This document shows positions 31,166-38,743 of a DNA stretch of 39,783 nt, piece after piece. The notes under the pieces were generated by a model. That model did no database searches and was not told where the DNA came from. It saw only the letters and a list, made by a program, of their open reading frames with translations. The DNA is from a virus: IMG/VR virus record IMGVR_UViG_3300007517_000002, positions 1 to 39,783 of that record; one strand, written 5' to 3'. Both the position numbers and the translations under genes were made by a program. Each line of letters starts with the position of its first letter. Position 1 is the first letter of the stretch.

Positions 31166-33140
31166 ATTGACTTCGTACTCGCCCGTCAACGCGGGGGCAC
31201 TGCTCGCTATTGCAATCCGCGCCGGTATCGGATCTCCGCCTCGCACGATGCGACAGTGGATGACCGACGAATTCCGCGTCCCCGATGGCCCTTACGTTGG
31301 CGAAAAGTTCCGATTCGAACGACAGCCGATTGTCTCGCTGTGGGTCGACGAAATTGATAGCGGTCGCTGGGTAGAGCATGTCTTCACCGGACCATCGCAG
31401 TCGGGGAAATCACTGGCCGGATACGTTGCTCCGCTGCTCTATCATTCGTGCGAGCTAAACGAAAAACTTATCTTCTCGGTTCCGATCGACGAGATGGCTG
31501 CTGACAAATGGGAGGCCGACATCCGGCCAGTGCTGGAGGCATCGCCAAGGTTGCGTCGGCTGCTACCTGTACGCGGTCCTGGATCCTCTGGTGGTACAAT
31601 TCGCGATCGTGTGACGCTCGCCAACGGCGCTGTGCTAAAGATTATGGCCGCTGGTGGTAGCGATCAATCAAAAGCCGGATACACGGCCCGCGTTCTATGT
31701 GCCACGGAGATAGCGGCATTCTCCGAAGCTTCGGCGAAAAGCGTCGAATCCGACCCTCTACGGCAGATCCTGGCACGATTGCGAGCTGCAACCAGAGAGT
31801 CGCGGCGTATATTCCTGGAGGGGACCAACGCCACAGAGCAGATGCTGCCCCACTCGCTTAAGGAGGCATCCTCACAATCGGAGATCCGCGTTGAGTGCCT
31901 CCACTGTGGCGAGTGGATTCTACCCATTCGCGACGATCTCCACGGATGGCAAGACGCACAAAACGAAATCCAAGCCCGCGACAAATCCGCATGGCACTGC
32001 AACAAATGTGGAGAGGCATTCACAGAGACCGACCGACGAGAGATGTTGCTGGCCGCAAAGCTGATCCATCGCGGGCAAACAATCAACAAGCGAGGCGAAA
32101 TCACTGGCGATTTACCCCCAACGACGCGACTTTATTTCCAGTACAACGCGTTTCACAATCTATTTTTAACTGCTGGCGACATCGGATATGACTGCTGGGC
32201 CGCGAATCAACTCGAGCCGGAATCAACAGCGAGAGAATCTGCCGAGAAAGAGCTATGCCAATTCGTGTTTGGGACCACATACACCCCACCAATCCATACG
32301 CAAACCGACATAGTGAGCGTCGATGCGGTCGAAGATCGACGATTAAAGATACCCCGAGGCATCGCACCAGAGGACACGATAAAGATTGTGCTCGGCGTCG
32401 ACGTCGGCGAGAAGCAATGCCACTGGGTACTGGCCGCGTTTCGCGAGTGTCAGTCGCTGCACATCATCGACTACGGCACCGCAGACGTACCGGCCAAAGA
32501 GCGATCGCTTCGTGACGCAATCCGTTCGTGCATCGTCGACATCGTGACACAATTCGCTGCTGGCGTATCGCGAGATAACACAAACCAAAAGATACCGCTC
32601 GACGCAGCCTACATTGACTCCGGATTCCAGCCCGATGCGGTCTTCGACGCGTGCCGAGAGCTAGATTCCACGGTCGCCATGCTCCCAATTCTGGGTCGTG
32701 GGATGACACAGATGGAACGTCGCCGCTATTCGTTGCCAACTAAGACCGGGAATACAGTCCGAGAGATCGATCGTTCTGGACGTTGGCACGTCTCGCGAGT
32801 GCGTCGCGCGGGCATCGACCAGCTTACGCTAGACTCCGATGCCATGAAATTGCTGGTCCTGTCCGGCCTTGGGCTACCACTCTCAACCTCCGGCTCGCTC
32901 TCACTGTTCGCCGGTCCCCACTCGGTCCACAAACGGATTGCCAAGCACCTGACGAGCGAGCAACTGATCACCGAGGAGATCCCCGGCCAACCGCCCACCC
33001 AACGCTGGATCAAAAAGGGAGCCAACCACTACCTCGACGCGACAGCCTACGCCGCGACAGCCGCTCTCCGCTCCGGATGGTCACCCGAGCGTGCTCGCAC
33101 CGACGATTCCGATCACCCGGAATCCTGGAGCACGAGCTAA
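31143..33140 (+). CDS. Terminase large subunit, GpA family
   Basis: The 665-residue protein has Walker A-like GPSQSGKS at 83-90, Walker B-like VLCATE at 184-189, a zinc ribbon with C252/C255 and C286/C289 (CLHCG, CNKCG), and the nuclease-domain strand GVDVGE at 418-423. This is the lambda GpA type and suggests cos-type packaging. The gene ends near 33140 without a following portal gene; the portal lies on the other strand 4.3 kb away. One internal segment (residues 116-174) is duplicated upstream. Confidence 0.9.
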   Translation: MVDRSRSELTSYSPVNAGALLAIAIRAGIGSPPRTMRQWMTDEFRVPDGPYVGEKFRFERQPIVSLWVDEIDSGRWVEHVFTGPSQSGKSLAGYVAPLLYHSCELNEKLIFSVPIDEMAADKWEADIRPVLEASPRLRRLLPVRGPGSSGGTIRDRVTLANGAVLKIMAAGGSDQSKAGYTARVLCATEIAAFSEASAKSVESDPLRQILARLRAATRESRRIFLEGTNATEQMLPHSLKEASSQSEIRVECLHCGEWILPIRDDLHGWQDAQNEIQARDKSAWHCNKCGEAFTETDRREMLLAAKLIHRGQTINKRGEITGDLPPTTRLYFQYNAFHNLFLTAGDIGYDCWAANQLEPESTARESAEKELCQFVFGTTYTPPIHTQTDIVSVDAVEDRRLKIPRGIAPEDTIKIVLGVDVGEKQCHWVLAAFRECQSLHIIDYGTADVPAKERSLRDAIRSCIVDIVTQFAAGVSRDNTNQKIPLDAAYIDSGFQPDAVFDACRELDSTVAMLPILGRGMTQMERRRYSLPTKTGNTVREIDRSGRWHVSRVRRAGIDQLTLDSDAMKLLVLSGLGLPLSTSGSLSLFAGPHSVHKRIAKHLTSEQLITEEIPGQPPTQRWIKKGANHYLDATAYAATAALRSGWSPERARTDDSDHPESWSTS

Positions 33141-33177
33141 AGTTCCTTCCCCCCTCCCCAGCGGGGATAGCGTGCGT

Positions 33178-33203
33178 ATAAAAAGCCTTCGAACGTCAGG
33201 CTT
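33178..33203 (-). terminator. Intrinsic terminator-like hairpin for the integrase operon
   Basis: On the minus strand AAGCCT-n9-AGGCTT is followed by a T-rich stretch (TTTTTAT). It lies 190 bases beyond the integrase stop codon and also 38 bases after the convergent terminase stop. Confidence 0.45.
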
Positions 33204-33251
33204 CGCCTCGCGCGCTCGGGATCCGGGGAAGGACCCGCCAAAATGGCAGGC

Positions 33252-33460
33252 GTGGGGGCGATGGTGGGGGCGGTGAGCCCATTTCAGCCTGTTTGAGCGG
33301 CCTGTGTCGGTGCTGTCAACGTGGTCGATACCCAACGATTACAAGGGTTTCGAGTGTTTTGATGGTGTCCTTACGAGTCCTACTGGGGCTACTTCATTCG
33401 TGCTTTTTGCTGGTTTTTCTAGTGCTTTTCGATAACGTGGGGGCGATTGTGGGGGCGGTG
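33252..33460. repeat. 24-bp direct repeat around the 3' end of the integrase gene
   Basis: 33252-33275 and 33437-33460 differ in one base (GTGGGGGCGA-T-GTGGGGGCGGTG pattern). The second copy encodes the integrase C-terminal TAPTIAPT. The 253-bp gap between terminase and integrase contains the other copy and the hairpin at 33178. This is the most likely attP neighbourhood or a remnant of an earlier integrase end. Confidence 0.6.
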
Positions 33461-34566
33461 GCCTTAGCGAAATCAGCCTCAGTGATGCGGTCGTAGTGCT
33501 TACTTCCTACCGCGCCATCATGTCCGAGCCAATCGTCGACGATGTGTGGTTCGAATTTCTTCAGCATGTCTGTACGACATGACGCACGAAGGTTGACGTA
33601 CAGCTTGGGCCATGCCTCTAGCGCCGCCTTCTCGATGGCCTGGAGCAAGGGCTTACGGAACTGGGAACTGCTAGTCGACCGGTAGCGATCGCACACCCAG
33701 ACAGCCCCCTCGGGTGCTAGGCTATGCAATGCAGTCAGTGCATCCTTGAGCATTGGGACCATCGGTATTACCCTAGTTGCCCTGTGCGCGTAGTTACGGC
33801 CCTTGGGTGAGGTGATAGTGATACGGTGGTTATGCCAGTCAATAGCGGTCCACTTGAGCGTTAGGATCTCGCTGGGGATGCGGACGCCTCCAAACCGAGC
33901 AAAGGTAAAGATCGTTCGCCAGAGCTGGTCTGGTAGCCTGTCTAGGATCAATTCGGCAGCGTCTAGTGTGATGTAAGCCTTCCTAGTCTTGTCGATACCG
34001 GTCTTTACCTTAACCGCGCGGAATGGATTACTATCGATCAATCGCAGGTCGATCGCAAAGGCGAACAATTGCCGAGCCCGCTTTACCTTGCTTCCAGCGG
34101 TACTCTCAGCAAACTCGGAATATACTTTCGCGGCAAAGTCTTTAGCGTGCGAATCGGTGATCCGATCAATCGTGACTTGGCCAAAGTAATCCCCAAACTC
34201 TTGCTTGAGCTTTTCGAATGTACCGCGATACGATGCCGACCAAGATTTGTTTCGCTCGGTCGCTAAGTATCGATCCATCAAAGTTTCGACTGTGAACGAC
34301 GCAGCACATTCGCCACGAGGCAGGATAAGCCCCAACTTAGCGAGCTGGTCTGCCAATCGCTTACCAACTGCAGCGGCCCACTTGGCAACGTGTGGCTCGG
34401 GAGCGGTGCCAGTTTCCGCCGCGAGCTTCAAGGCGTGTACGTTTTCGCGTACTTTCGCAGCGGCTCCTTTGGAGATCGCCCCAAGCCACAGCTTACGCTT
34501 TACGCCTCTGATCCATGTTTCCAGCCGCCAACCGTCCTTGTTGGCGTCGTGGTACACACAAGTCAC
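33394..34566 (-). CDS. Phage tyrosine integrase
   Basis: The GTG start at 34566 overlaps the excisionase stop (GTGA) and gives 390 residues. An SAM-like core-binding domain (about 90-180) precedes a catalytic domain with R229 (FGGVRIPSE), R327 (YVNLRASCRTD), H349 (WLGHDG) and Y358 (GSKHYDR). The usual first histidine of the HxLR box is not conserved (Val324), as in many planctomycete phage integrases. It would integrate and excise the phage genome and is separate from intI. The C-terminus TAPTIAPT is repeated in the downstream gap. Confidence 0.88.
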   Translation of the reverse strand: MTCVYHDANKDGWRLETWIRGVKRKLWLGAISKGAAAKVRENVHALKLAAETGTAPEPHVAKWAAAVGKRLADQLAKLGLILPRGECAASFTVETLMDRYLATERNKSWSASYRGTFEKLKQEFGDYFGQVTIDRITDSHAKDFAAKVYSEFAESTAGSKVKRARQLFAFAIDLRLIDSNPFRAVKVKTGIDKTRKAYITLDAAELILDRLPDQLWRTIFTFARFGGVRIPSEILTLKWTAIDWHNHRITITSPKGRNYAHRATRVIPMVPMLKDALTALHSLAPEGAVWVCDRYRSTSSSQFRKPLLQAIEKAALEAWPKLYVNLRASCRTDMLKKFEPHIVDDWLGHDGAVGSKHYDRITEADFAKATAPTIAPTLSKSTRKTSKKHE

Positions 34567-34790
34567 GAAGCCACCCAGGCGATCAAATCAGCAGCAGTGA
34601 TGATCCATTCGCGGCCCTTCTTTTTGGCTTTGAGTTCGCCAATCGAAACGGCCTCTTTGATCTGATTGAGAGACACGCCAGTCACCTTAGACGCCTCGCG
34701 ACGAGTGTACGCGAGTTTCTGGATCGATTGGTAGATAATCGTCGATCCTTGCGAATCGACGAGTTGTGGGTGATCGATGATCTGAGACAT
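34563..34790 (-). CDS. Excisionase-like HTH protein
   Basis: The 75-residue protein has a MerR/Xis-type winged-helix pattern: LAYTRREASKVTGVSLNQIK, then KAKKKGREWIITAADLIAWV. It lies directly upstream of the integrase and overlaps it by 4 bases. Such proteins bend attachment-site DNA and set recombination direction. Confidence 0.7.
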   Translation of the reverse strand: MSQIIDHPQLVDSQGSTIIYQSIQKLAYTRREASKVTGVSLNQIKEAVSIGELKAKKKGREWIITAADLIAWVAS

Positions 34791-34865
34791 GCTGGGCTAA
34801 TCCAATCCAAGGAGTAGCGGCAGCGGGTATTGCTGATGGGAGTATTGCTGAGTCGGCAATGATAG

Positions 34866-34890
34866 TCAAGTGGACGACTTGTCCATTTGA
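34866..34890 (-). other. Stem-loop over the stop codon of the zinc-ribbon membrane gene
   Basis: TCAAGTGGAC (34866-34875) pairs with GTCCATTTGA (34881-34890), one G-T pair, 5-base loop. It includes the stop codon of the 157-residue gene and lies 76 bases before the excisionase start. No T run follows, so attenuation rather than full termination is possible. Confidence 0.35.
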
Positions 34891-35339
34891 TGACGACTCA
34901 AATGTCTATGCCACTTCGAAATAATCCAAACACTAACCATAAAATAAACAATCCCTACAAACTTGCTGATCGTTTTTTCAATTCGCTCAACAGCGTTAGC
35001 CGTGGCACCGTAAGCATTGTCTGCCTTGAACTTATCAGGACTGACGTTGATCGGACTCGCCATCATGAAACCAATTAAAACGACCAATGCACCCATTAAA
35101 CAAAAATAAACGACCGAATCCGCTAGAGCCAACCACGGATAGCCTTTCGGCTGTATTTGCTTGGGTGTTTGGATGGCTGGTGAAGCTTCCGCAACTGGCT
35201 CAATACGCGGTGCATTGACTAAAAACATCTGCTTGCATCCCGCACATCTCGCCATCCGGCCAATAGGGAGATCGCCCTTGACCGTATGAGCGTGCCCGCA
35301 TTTGTCACAGACGATTTGTGTTGATGTTGCTGTAATCAT
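34866..35339 (-). CDS. Zinc-ribbon membrane protein
   Basis: The 157-residue protein has an N-terminal CDKCG...CAGCK zinc ribbon (residues 11-40) followed by two hydrophobic helices (VVYFCLMGALVVLIGFM near 81-97 and ISKFVGIVYFMVSVWII near 125-141). Proteins of this MJ0042/zinc-finger-plus-membrane layout are common in planctomycetes. It overlaps the next gene by 4 bases and could be a lysogenic conversion gene. Confidence 0.6.
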   Translation of the reverse strand: MITATSTQIVCDKCGHAHTVKGDLPIGRMARCAGCKQMFLVNAPRIEPVAEASPAIQTPKQIQPKGYPWLALADSVVYFCLMGALVVLIGFMMASPINVSPDKFKADNAYGATANAVERIEKTISKFVGIVYFMVSVWIISKWHRHLSRHQMDKSST

Positions 35340-35914
35340 TTTTCGTTTGCGCCTAAAACTTCGAAATCAAAGATTAACACTGGACCAGGATACGATACTG
35401 GCGCAAGGTTTATTCCAATCTTGGTTACCCATACTCCGTTTGGTTCTGACAGTGTCCAATGTGTGCCGCTTTCGGGCTGCAACCATTCTGAGTTGTTTAT
35501 CAATCGCTCTACTTGTGCAGACAAGTCGGGCAGTCCGTCAATCGATACCGATTTCCAAACATCTGGACTCATGGCGATAATCGCGTGAGCAGACGTCGAC
35601 TTTGTAAAAACTACATTCAACGTAATCGTCGAAGTTCCAAACCCGCGCTCGACAGCAAGTGTTTGACCTTTGACAGCGATAGATGTGTTGTCTGGAATAC
35701 CATCAAGCCGCTTCGTCTTTACAAAACTTCGTGCGGCAACTGGATCTGCAAGCGTTGAGGATGACTCAATAACTTCATTTTTCTGCAAGATCTCCGGTTT
35801 TGCATTACACCCTGCAAATCCCGCAGCTAACGCAGTCCCTATCAACATTTTATTAACGACAATCGGCACAGAATTAGCAACCGTTGTGACCAGACGTGTC
35901 AATTGAGTGAACAA
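35336..35914 (-). CDS. Putative lipoprotein
   Basis: A lipobox-like GTALAAGFAGC precedes Cys; the mature part is about 165 residues, mixed alpha/beta (STITLNVVFTKSTSAHAIIA, ending VLIFDFEVLGANEK). The start is uncertain: TTG 35914 has a weak AAGAAAGATGG ribosome-like site and keeps the signal peptide; an in-frame opening to 35998 overlaps a rightward frame. No family recognised. Confidence 0.5.
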   Translation of the reverse strand: MFTQLTRLVTTVANSVPIVVNKMLIGTALAAGFAGCNAKPEILQKNEVIESSSTLADPVAARSFVKTKRLDGIPDNTSIAVKGQTLAVERGFGTSTITLNVVFTKSTSAHAIIAMSPDVWKSVSIDGLPDLSAQVERLINNSEWLQPESGTHWTLSEPNGVWVTKIGINLAPVSYPGPVLIFDFEVLGANEK

Positions 35915-35964
35915 ACTAGCACCATCTTTCTTAATTAGTAACAACTTTGAAACTTGGGGTAAAC

Positions 35965-36192
35965 ATGAACTACGATTTGTGGGTTTACAATACATCAAAC
36001 TATCAATTTACAGCGATCCATTTTGGATTATCTCGATCACAGTCAAAGCGTGTCTGGAATCGATGGGCGAAGTCGAATGATCTTCAATTACAAATGTGCG
36101 TTCCAATTCTGTGGCCTACGGGCCGCGAGCCTTCTTTCGCGGCTTGGAATCGTAATTTGCCTTCGATTCCGCAGCCTGTAACGCTTGCGTAG
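35965..36192 (+). CDS. Hypothetical 75-residue protein, weak
   Basis: ATG 35965 has a GGGG ribosome-like site 4 bases upstream. The product starts MNYDLWVYNTSNYQFTAIHF and is aromatic-rich. Its 3' part overlaps the end of the convergent 125-residue gene by 77 bases. It may be a small real gene between two leftward genes or a chance frame. Confidence 0.3.
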   Translation: MNYDLWVYNTSNYQFTAIHFGLSRSQSKRVWNRWAKSNDLQLQMCVPILWPTGREPSFAAWNRNLPSIPQPVTLA

Positions 36193-36493
36193 CTACTTTA
36201 ACAGTCTTCCGTTTTCGATTGGTTTTAGTCTTTTCGATTGACTGATCTGGCAGCAATAACGCCGCAGGCTCCAACAAGTGAACCTTGCTTGCCGGACCAG
36301 CGATTTTAATCATCTGGTCTTTGACGTACTCAAGCCCTCTGATCAAAGTCGGCCATCCATCCATATCAACGCCACCGGTAGCTGCGGCCTCGTGATCCCC
36401 GGTTGCTTTCCTCGCAATCTCAGCAAGTAAGTCGAGGAAATCCGCCAGTTCGTTTAGTTTTTGTGTTGGGATCAGCACTTTAGGTTTAGACAT
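36116..36493 (-). CDS. Unknown protein, first gene of the leftward lysogeny operon
   Basis: The 125-residue protein has an N-terminal helix (TQKLNELADFLDLLAEIARK), a central GLEYVKDQMIKIAGPASK and a basic tail (KPRKKARGP). GGGAAAG lies 8 bases before the ATG. A position next to the operator region would suit a regulator, but there is no HTH pattern. Function unknown. Confidence 0.5.
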   Translation of the reverse strand: MSKPKVLIPTQKLNELADFLDLLAEIARKATGDHEAAATGGVDMDGWPTLIRGLEYVKDQMIKIAGPASKVHLLEPAALLLPDQSIEKTKTNRKRKTVKVATQALQAAESKANYDSKPRKKARGP

Positions 36494-36561
36494 GCAGACA
36501 CTTTCCCAAAAAATTCTTCAAAGTCAATAAGCATTTGGCGTGCAAGGCTTTGCGTCCACTC

Positions 36562-36627
36562 TGTGTGCAAACATTGTATGTTTTGCGAATAAATGTTATT
36601 GACGTATGCACACACCCTACGTACATT
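36562..36627 (+). promoter_or_regulatory. Early promoter and operator-like dyads
   Basis: A good promoter, TTGACG (36599-36604), 17-base spacer, TACATT (36622-36627), lies 72 bases before the first early gene. TGTGTGCA (36562-36569) and its complement TGCACACA (36607-36614) flank the -35, the second inside the spacer. AAACAT-TGT-ATGTTT (36569-36583) is a second dyad. This is the probable lysogenic/early switch between divergent operons. The rest of the 205-bp gap holds nothing else I can support. Confidence 0.5.
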
Positions 36628-36698
36628 TGCATTCGTCCTGGATTTGGACATGGATTGATGCAAGATGCTTTTCAGTTACTTACTTGAAAGGCATAGCA

Positions 36699-37010
36699 AT
36701 GGACCCTACAGAAGAGTTGATCATGGTTTTAGATTGTCGCGCTGCGGCCAGAGTCATTACCCGAGTTCGGGAACGTGTTGAGACTGGGCTTTGCCTAGGA
36801 ACCGACTCGAAAGGTTGTGAGTGCAGCAAGCCAGCCACTAAGCTTGGACTTTGCACATCTTGTTACTACGCATACCGAACCGAGCGAGCCAAAAAGACTA
36901 CTCGCGAGGCCGCTATCTACGAAGCCCGGCTGATTCGCGCTGGCCGAGTACTGGGTCGTAATCAAGCCCGTGTTTACAAATCACGGAGCATTTTTCGAAA
37001 GATGGCGTAA
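36699..37010 (+). CDS. Small Cys-rich early protein, possible regulator
   Basis: ATG 36699 with GAAAGG 7 bases before gives 103 residues. The middle contains CECSKPATKLGLCTSCYYAY (two Cys pairs, zinc finger-like), followed by a basic helical C-terminus with KSRSIFRKMA. As the first gene after the early promoter it may be a transcription factor. Family not recognised by name. Confidence 0.6.
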   Translation: MDPTEELIMVLDCRAAARVITRVRERVETGLCLGTDSKGCECSKPATKLGLCTSCYYAYRTERAKKTTREAAIYEARLIRAGRVLGRNQARVYKSRSIFRKMA

Positions 37011-37044
37011 CTGATCTTCCCCGTCAACGGTGGCGGGTATTGCT

Positions 37045-37088
37045 GTCGGCTCCAAGCCGGTACGGATGCGGGCTTGAGGCCGACTTTT
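37045..37088 (+). terminator. Terminator-like or attenuator hairpin after the first early gene
   Basis: GTCGGCTCCAAGCC (37045-37058) pairs with GGCTTGAGGCCGAC (37071-37084) with two interruptions, followed by TTTT. It lies 34 bases after the first early gene and 30 before the next start, so anti-termination or partial termination could separate them. Confidence 0.5.
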
Positions 37089-37114
37089 AATGGAATTTAA
37101 ACGAGGAGCGAACG

Positions 37115-37348
37115 ATGGTCGAAACGATTACATGGGTGAGTGTTGATAAAGAGCTGCCCGACGAGGACATCATGGTCTTGGTCAAGACAACTTCCTTGGG
37201 TGAGTCGGTTTGGTTTGGTTATCTCGATAGTGGTGTTTGGACATCGGCGGAAGGCTTTTTGGCTGTCGATGTCCGGTTCTGGGCAGAGATGCCCGCAGGT
37301 CCGAAGATCGAACAAACAAAGGATTTGAAATCATGGTCGCGTTGGTAG
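37115..37348 (+). CDS. DUF551-like phage protein
   Basis: The 77-residue protein opens ITWVSVDKELPDEDIMVLVK and has SVWFGYLDSGVW and VRFWAEMPAGP, the W-x-x-P-x-G-P end of DUF551-like phage proteins. GAGGAG precedes the ATG. Function unknown; common in early operons. The end overlaps the next gene by 16 bases. Confidence 0.65.
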   Translation: MVETITWVSVDKELPDEDIMVLVKTTSLGESVWFGYLDSGVWTSAEGFLAVDVRFWAEMPAGPKIEQTKDLKSWSRW

Positions 37349-37530
37349 TTAAGCCAAAGTGGTTTCGGGTGGTCTTTTGTAACGATTCGATGGTGATCTA
37401 CACCAACGGAATCAATTCGCAGCACGCGATTTCGAACGCGTGCGATACTCTTTTAGCAAAGACCGGTGAAGACTATCGCCGCGTCCCCTGTGTGGCCTAT
37501 GAGTTAAAGAAAAGCTGGGTGAAACAATGA
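37333..37530 (+). CDS. Hypothetical 65-residue early protein
   Basis: ATG 37333 is the first start in this frame after the DUF551-like gene core; product MVALVVKPKWFRVVFCNDSM followed by an HAISNACDTLLAKTGEDYRR helix. The stop overlaps the next ATG (ATGA). No family recognised. Confidence 0.55.
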   Translation: MVALVVKPKWFRVVFCNDSMVIYTNGINSQHAISNACDTLLAKTGEDYRRVPCVAYELKKSWVKQ

Positions 37531-38039
37531 TCGGAACTGTTAAACAATCGACAAAGGCAACTGCGAATCACACTCCTTACGTTCGCTGGATGAATCACCT
37601 CGATCTATTAGAATACGTGATTCCGATGGAGCGGGCCTCGTTTTCGCATCCCTGGACAGAGGCGGAATTTACTCGGGCTCTGCGGCAGAGGGACTGTATC
37701 GGCATGGTGTGCGAGGTCGGTGGCAAGATCGTTGGCTACATGATCTACGAGCTACATAAGAGCCATCTACATTTGCTCAACTTCGCGGTTGATGCCGAGC
37801 ATCGTCGCAAGGGATGCGGATCAGCGATGATCGAGCGGCTTAGTTTCAAAATGTCCTATCACCTACGTTCGCGAATCACAGTCGAGGTCCGAGAAACCAA
37901 CCTGCAAGCCCAGTTGTTTTTCAAGTCGCAGGACTTTCGCTGTGTCGTTGTTGTCAAAGACTTCTACGAGGAAGTCGACGAATCGATGTATTTGATGTTG
38001 CGTCAATTTAACGCCGATTTTGATTGCATAGGAGTCTGA
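37527..38039 (+). CDS. GNAT acetyltransferase, RimI-like
   Basis: The 170-residue protein has the GNAT order: N-terminal RWMNHLDLLEYVIPMERASF, central IVGYMIYELH strand, then LHLLNFAVDAEHRRKGCGSA with the acetyl-CoA loop RRKGCG, and VEVRETNLQAQLFFKSQDF. This resembles RimI, which acetylates the N-terminus of ribosomal protein S18. In a phage it might modify a host or phage protein. It is coupled to the preceding gene by ATGA. Confidence 0.78.
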   Translation: MIGTVKQSTKATANHTPYVRWMNHLDLLEYVIPMERASFSHPWTEAEFTRALRQRDCIGMVCEVGGKIVGYMIYELHKSHLHLLNFAVDAEHRRKGCGSAMIERLSFKMSYHLRSRITVEVRETNLQAQLFFKSQDFRCVVVVKDFYEEVDESMYLMLRQFNADFDCIGV

Positions 38040-38044
38040 GAACA

Positions 38045-38113
38045 ATGGAAGTTACGTTGCTGTTTGCGGTTGGGATTTGGATGTATTTTTGTTGGGCAAT
38101 TTACGAGGAATGA
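38045..38113 (+). CDS. 22-residue membrane microprotein candidate
   Basis: ATG 38045 is 5 bases after the acetyltransferase stop; the product MEVTLLFAVGIWMYFCWAIY + EE is one transmembrane helix. No independent ribosome site is visible, so translation would depend on coupling. It ends 6 bases before the tRNA-like gene. Confidence 0.35.
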   Translation: MEVTLLFAVGIWMYFCWAIYEE

Positions 38114-38119
38114 TCATTT

Positions 38120-38187
38120 GCCGGGTGGCCGTGGTGGCTAGGTGGATCTTGAAAGTCCATCCGTTGGTTCGAATCCGACGCCCGGTA
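38120..38187 (+). tRNA. tRNA-like gene, anticodon UGA (Ser-type), short D arm
   Basis: It folds as acceptor GCCGGGT/GCCCGGT (7 pairs, two wobble), anticodon stem TGGAT/GTCCA with loop CTTGAAA (anticodon TGA), 3-base variable region, T stem GTTGG/CCGAC with loop TTCGAAT, discriminator A. The T arm is canonical. The D arm is only 14 bases with a weak stem, total length 68, and the long variable arm expected of tRNA-Ser is absent. It may be a degenerate or specialised phage tRNA; no CCA is encoded (AC follows). Confidence 0.55.
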
Positions 38188-38293
38188 CTAACACGCGTCG
38201 TTCGATGGCTTGCTCAAGTGGTTTTGGCAGGTTAGCGACTGGGTTCGGTCGCCGTGTGTTTTGGATAGTTTTTTTAACAGAATGGACTTTGTG

Positions 38294-38743
38294 ATGTTAG
38301 TGCTAGGACGCTCTCGGGGTGAGGTAATTCGGATCGGTGATGATATACAAGTGATGGTCTGCGATGTCCTGGACGGACGGGTCAAGGTGGGTGTCGAGGC
38401 TCCTATGCGGGTTGCGATCCATCGTGAGGAAGTCTACCAGGATCTGCAACGTCAACGCGTTGATGCGGGGCTCAACAGTGCGGTGCGTAACGAGTGGCAT
38501 TGCTGGCCGGAGAATCGACGCGAGATGCTCAAAGTGATCTATGGCGAGGCGTTGACGCCTCTGCGGGCTGCGGTGCTTGCTGCTGATTTTTTTGATAAGA
38601 GAATTGAACGAACAAACAACGGTATGCCGCCAAAATTTCGAACGATAACGGTGAGCGACGGTCGCGATCGGTTGGAAACGATCGAACTCAAAAAAGAGCT
38701 AAAGCCGTGCTGGGTCGCCAAGCGAAAGGCAGGTGCTCTATGA
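38294..38743 (+). CDS. csrA: CsrA-type RNA-binding regulator with long C-terminal extension
   Basis: ATG 38294 (MLVLGRSRGEVIRIGDDIQV) starts a full CsrA domain: conserved L4, IGDDI, GVEAP and R44 in HREEVYQ. CsrA is normally 60-70 residues; this protein has 149, with an added segment RNEWHCWPENRREMLKVIYG, a helical ALTPLRAAVLAADFFDKRIE and a basic end. CsrA dimers bind GGA in mRNA leaders and control translation; a phage copy could retune host or phage mRNAs. The extension has no family I recognise. An in-frame ATG at 38282 would add four residues. Ends in ATGA with the next gene. Confidence 0.8.
   Translation: MLVLGRSRGEVIRIGDDIQVMVCDVLDGRVKVGVEAPMRVAIHREEVYQDLQRQRVDAGLNSAVRNEWHCWPENRREMLKVIYGEALTPLRAAVLAADFFDKRIERTNNGMPPKFRTITVSDGRDRLETIELKKELKPCWVAKRKAGAL

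Noticed and set aside
30368-31663. Terminase repeat as template/variable pair of a diversity-generating retroelement
   Set aside because: Differences are not concentrated at adenines, six of seven are silent, and no reverse transcriptase gene is in the window.
33183-33203. T-arm-like sequence with TTCGAA near 33190 as a tRNA fragment/attachment site
   Set aside because: No anticodon or acceptor arm can be built around it; it fits a simple hairpin with U run on the minus strand.
34823-37045. 13-base repeat GCGGGTATTGCTG at 34823 and 37033
   Set aside because: Two copies of a 13-mer are expected by chance in a sequence of this length, and no common context was seen.
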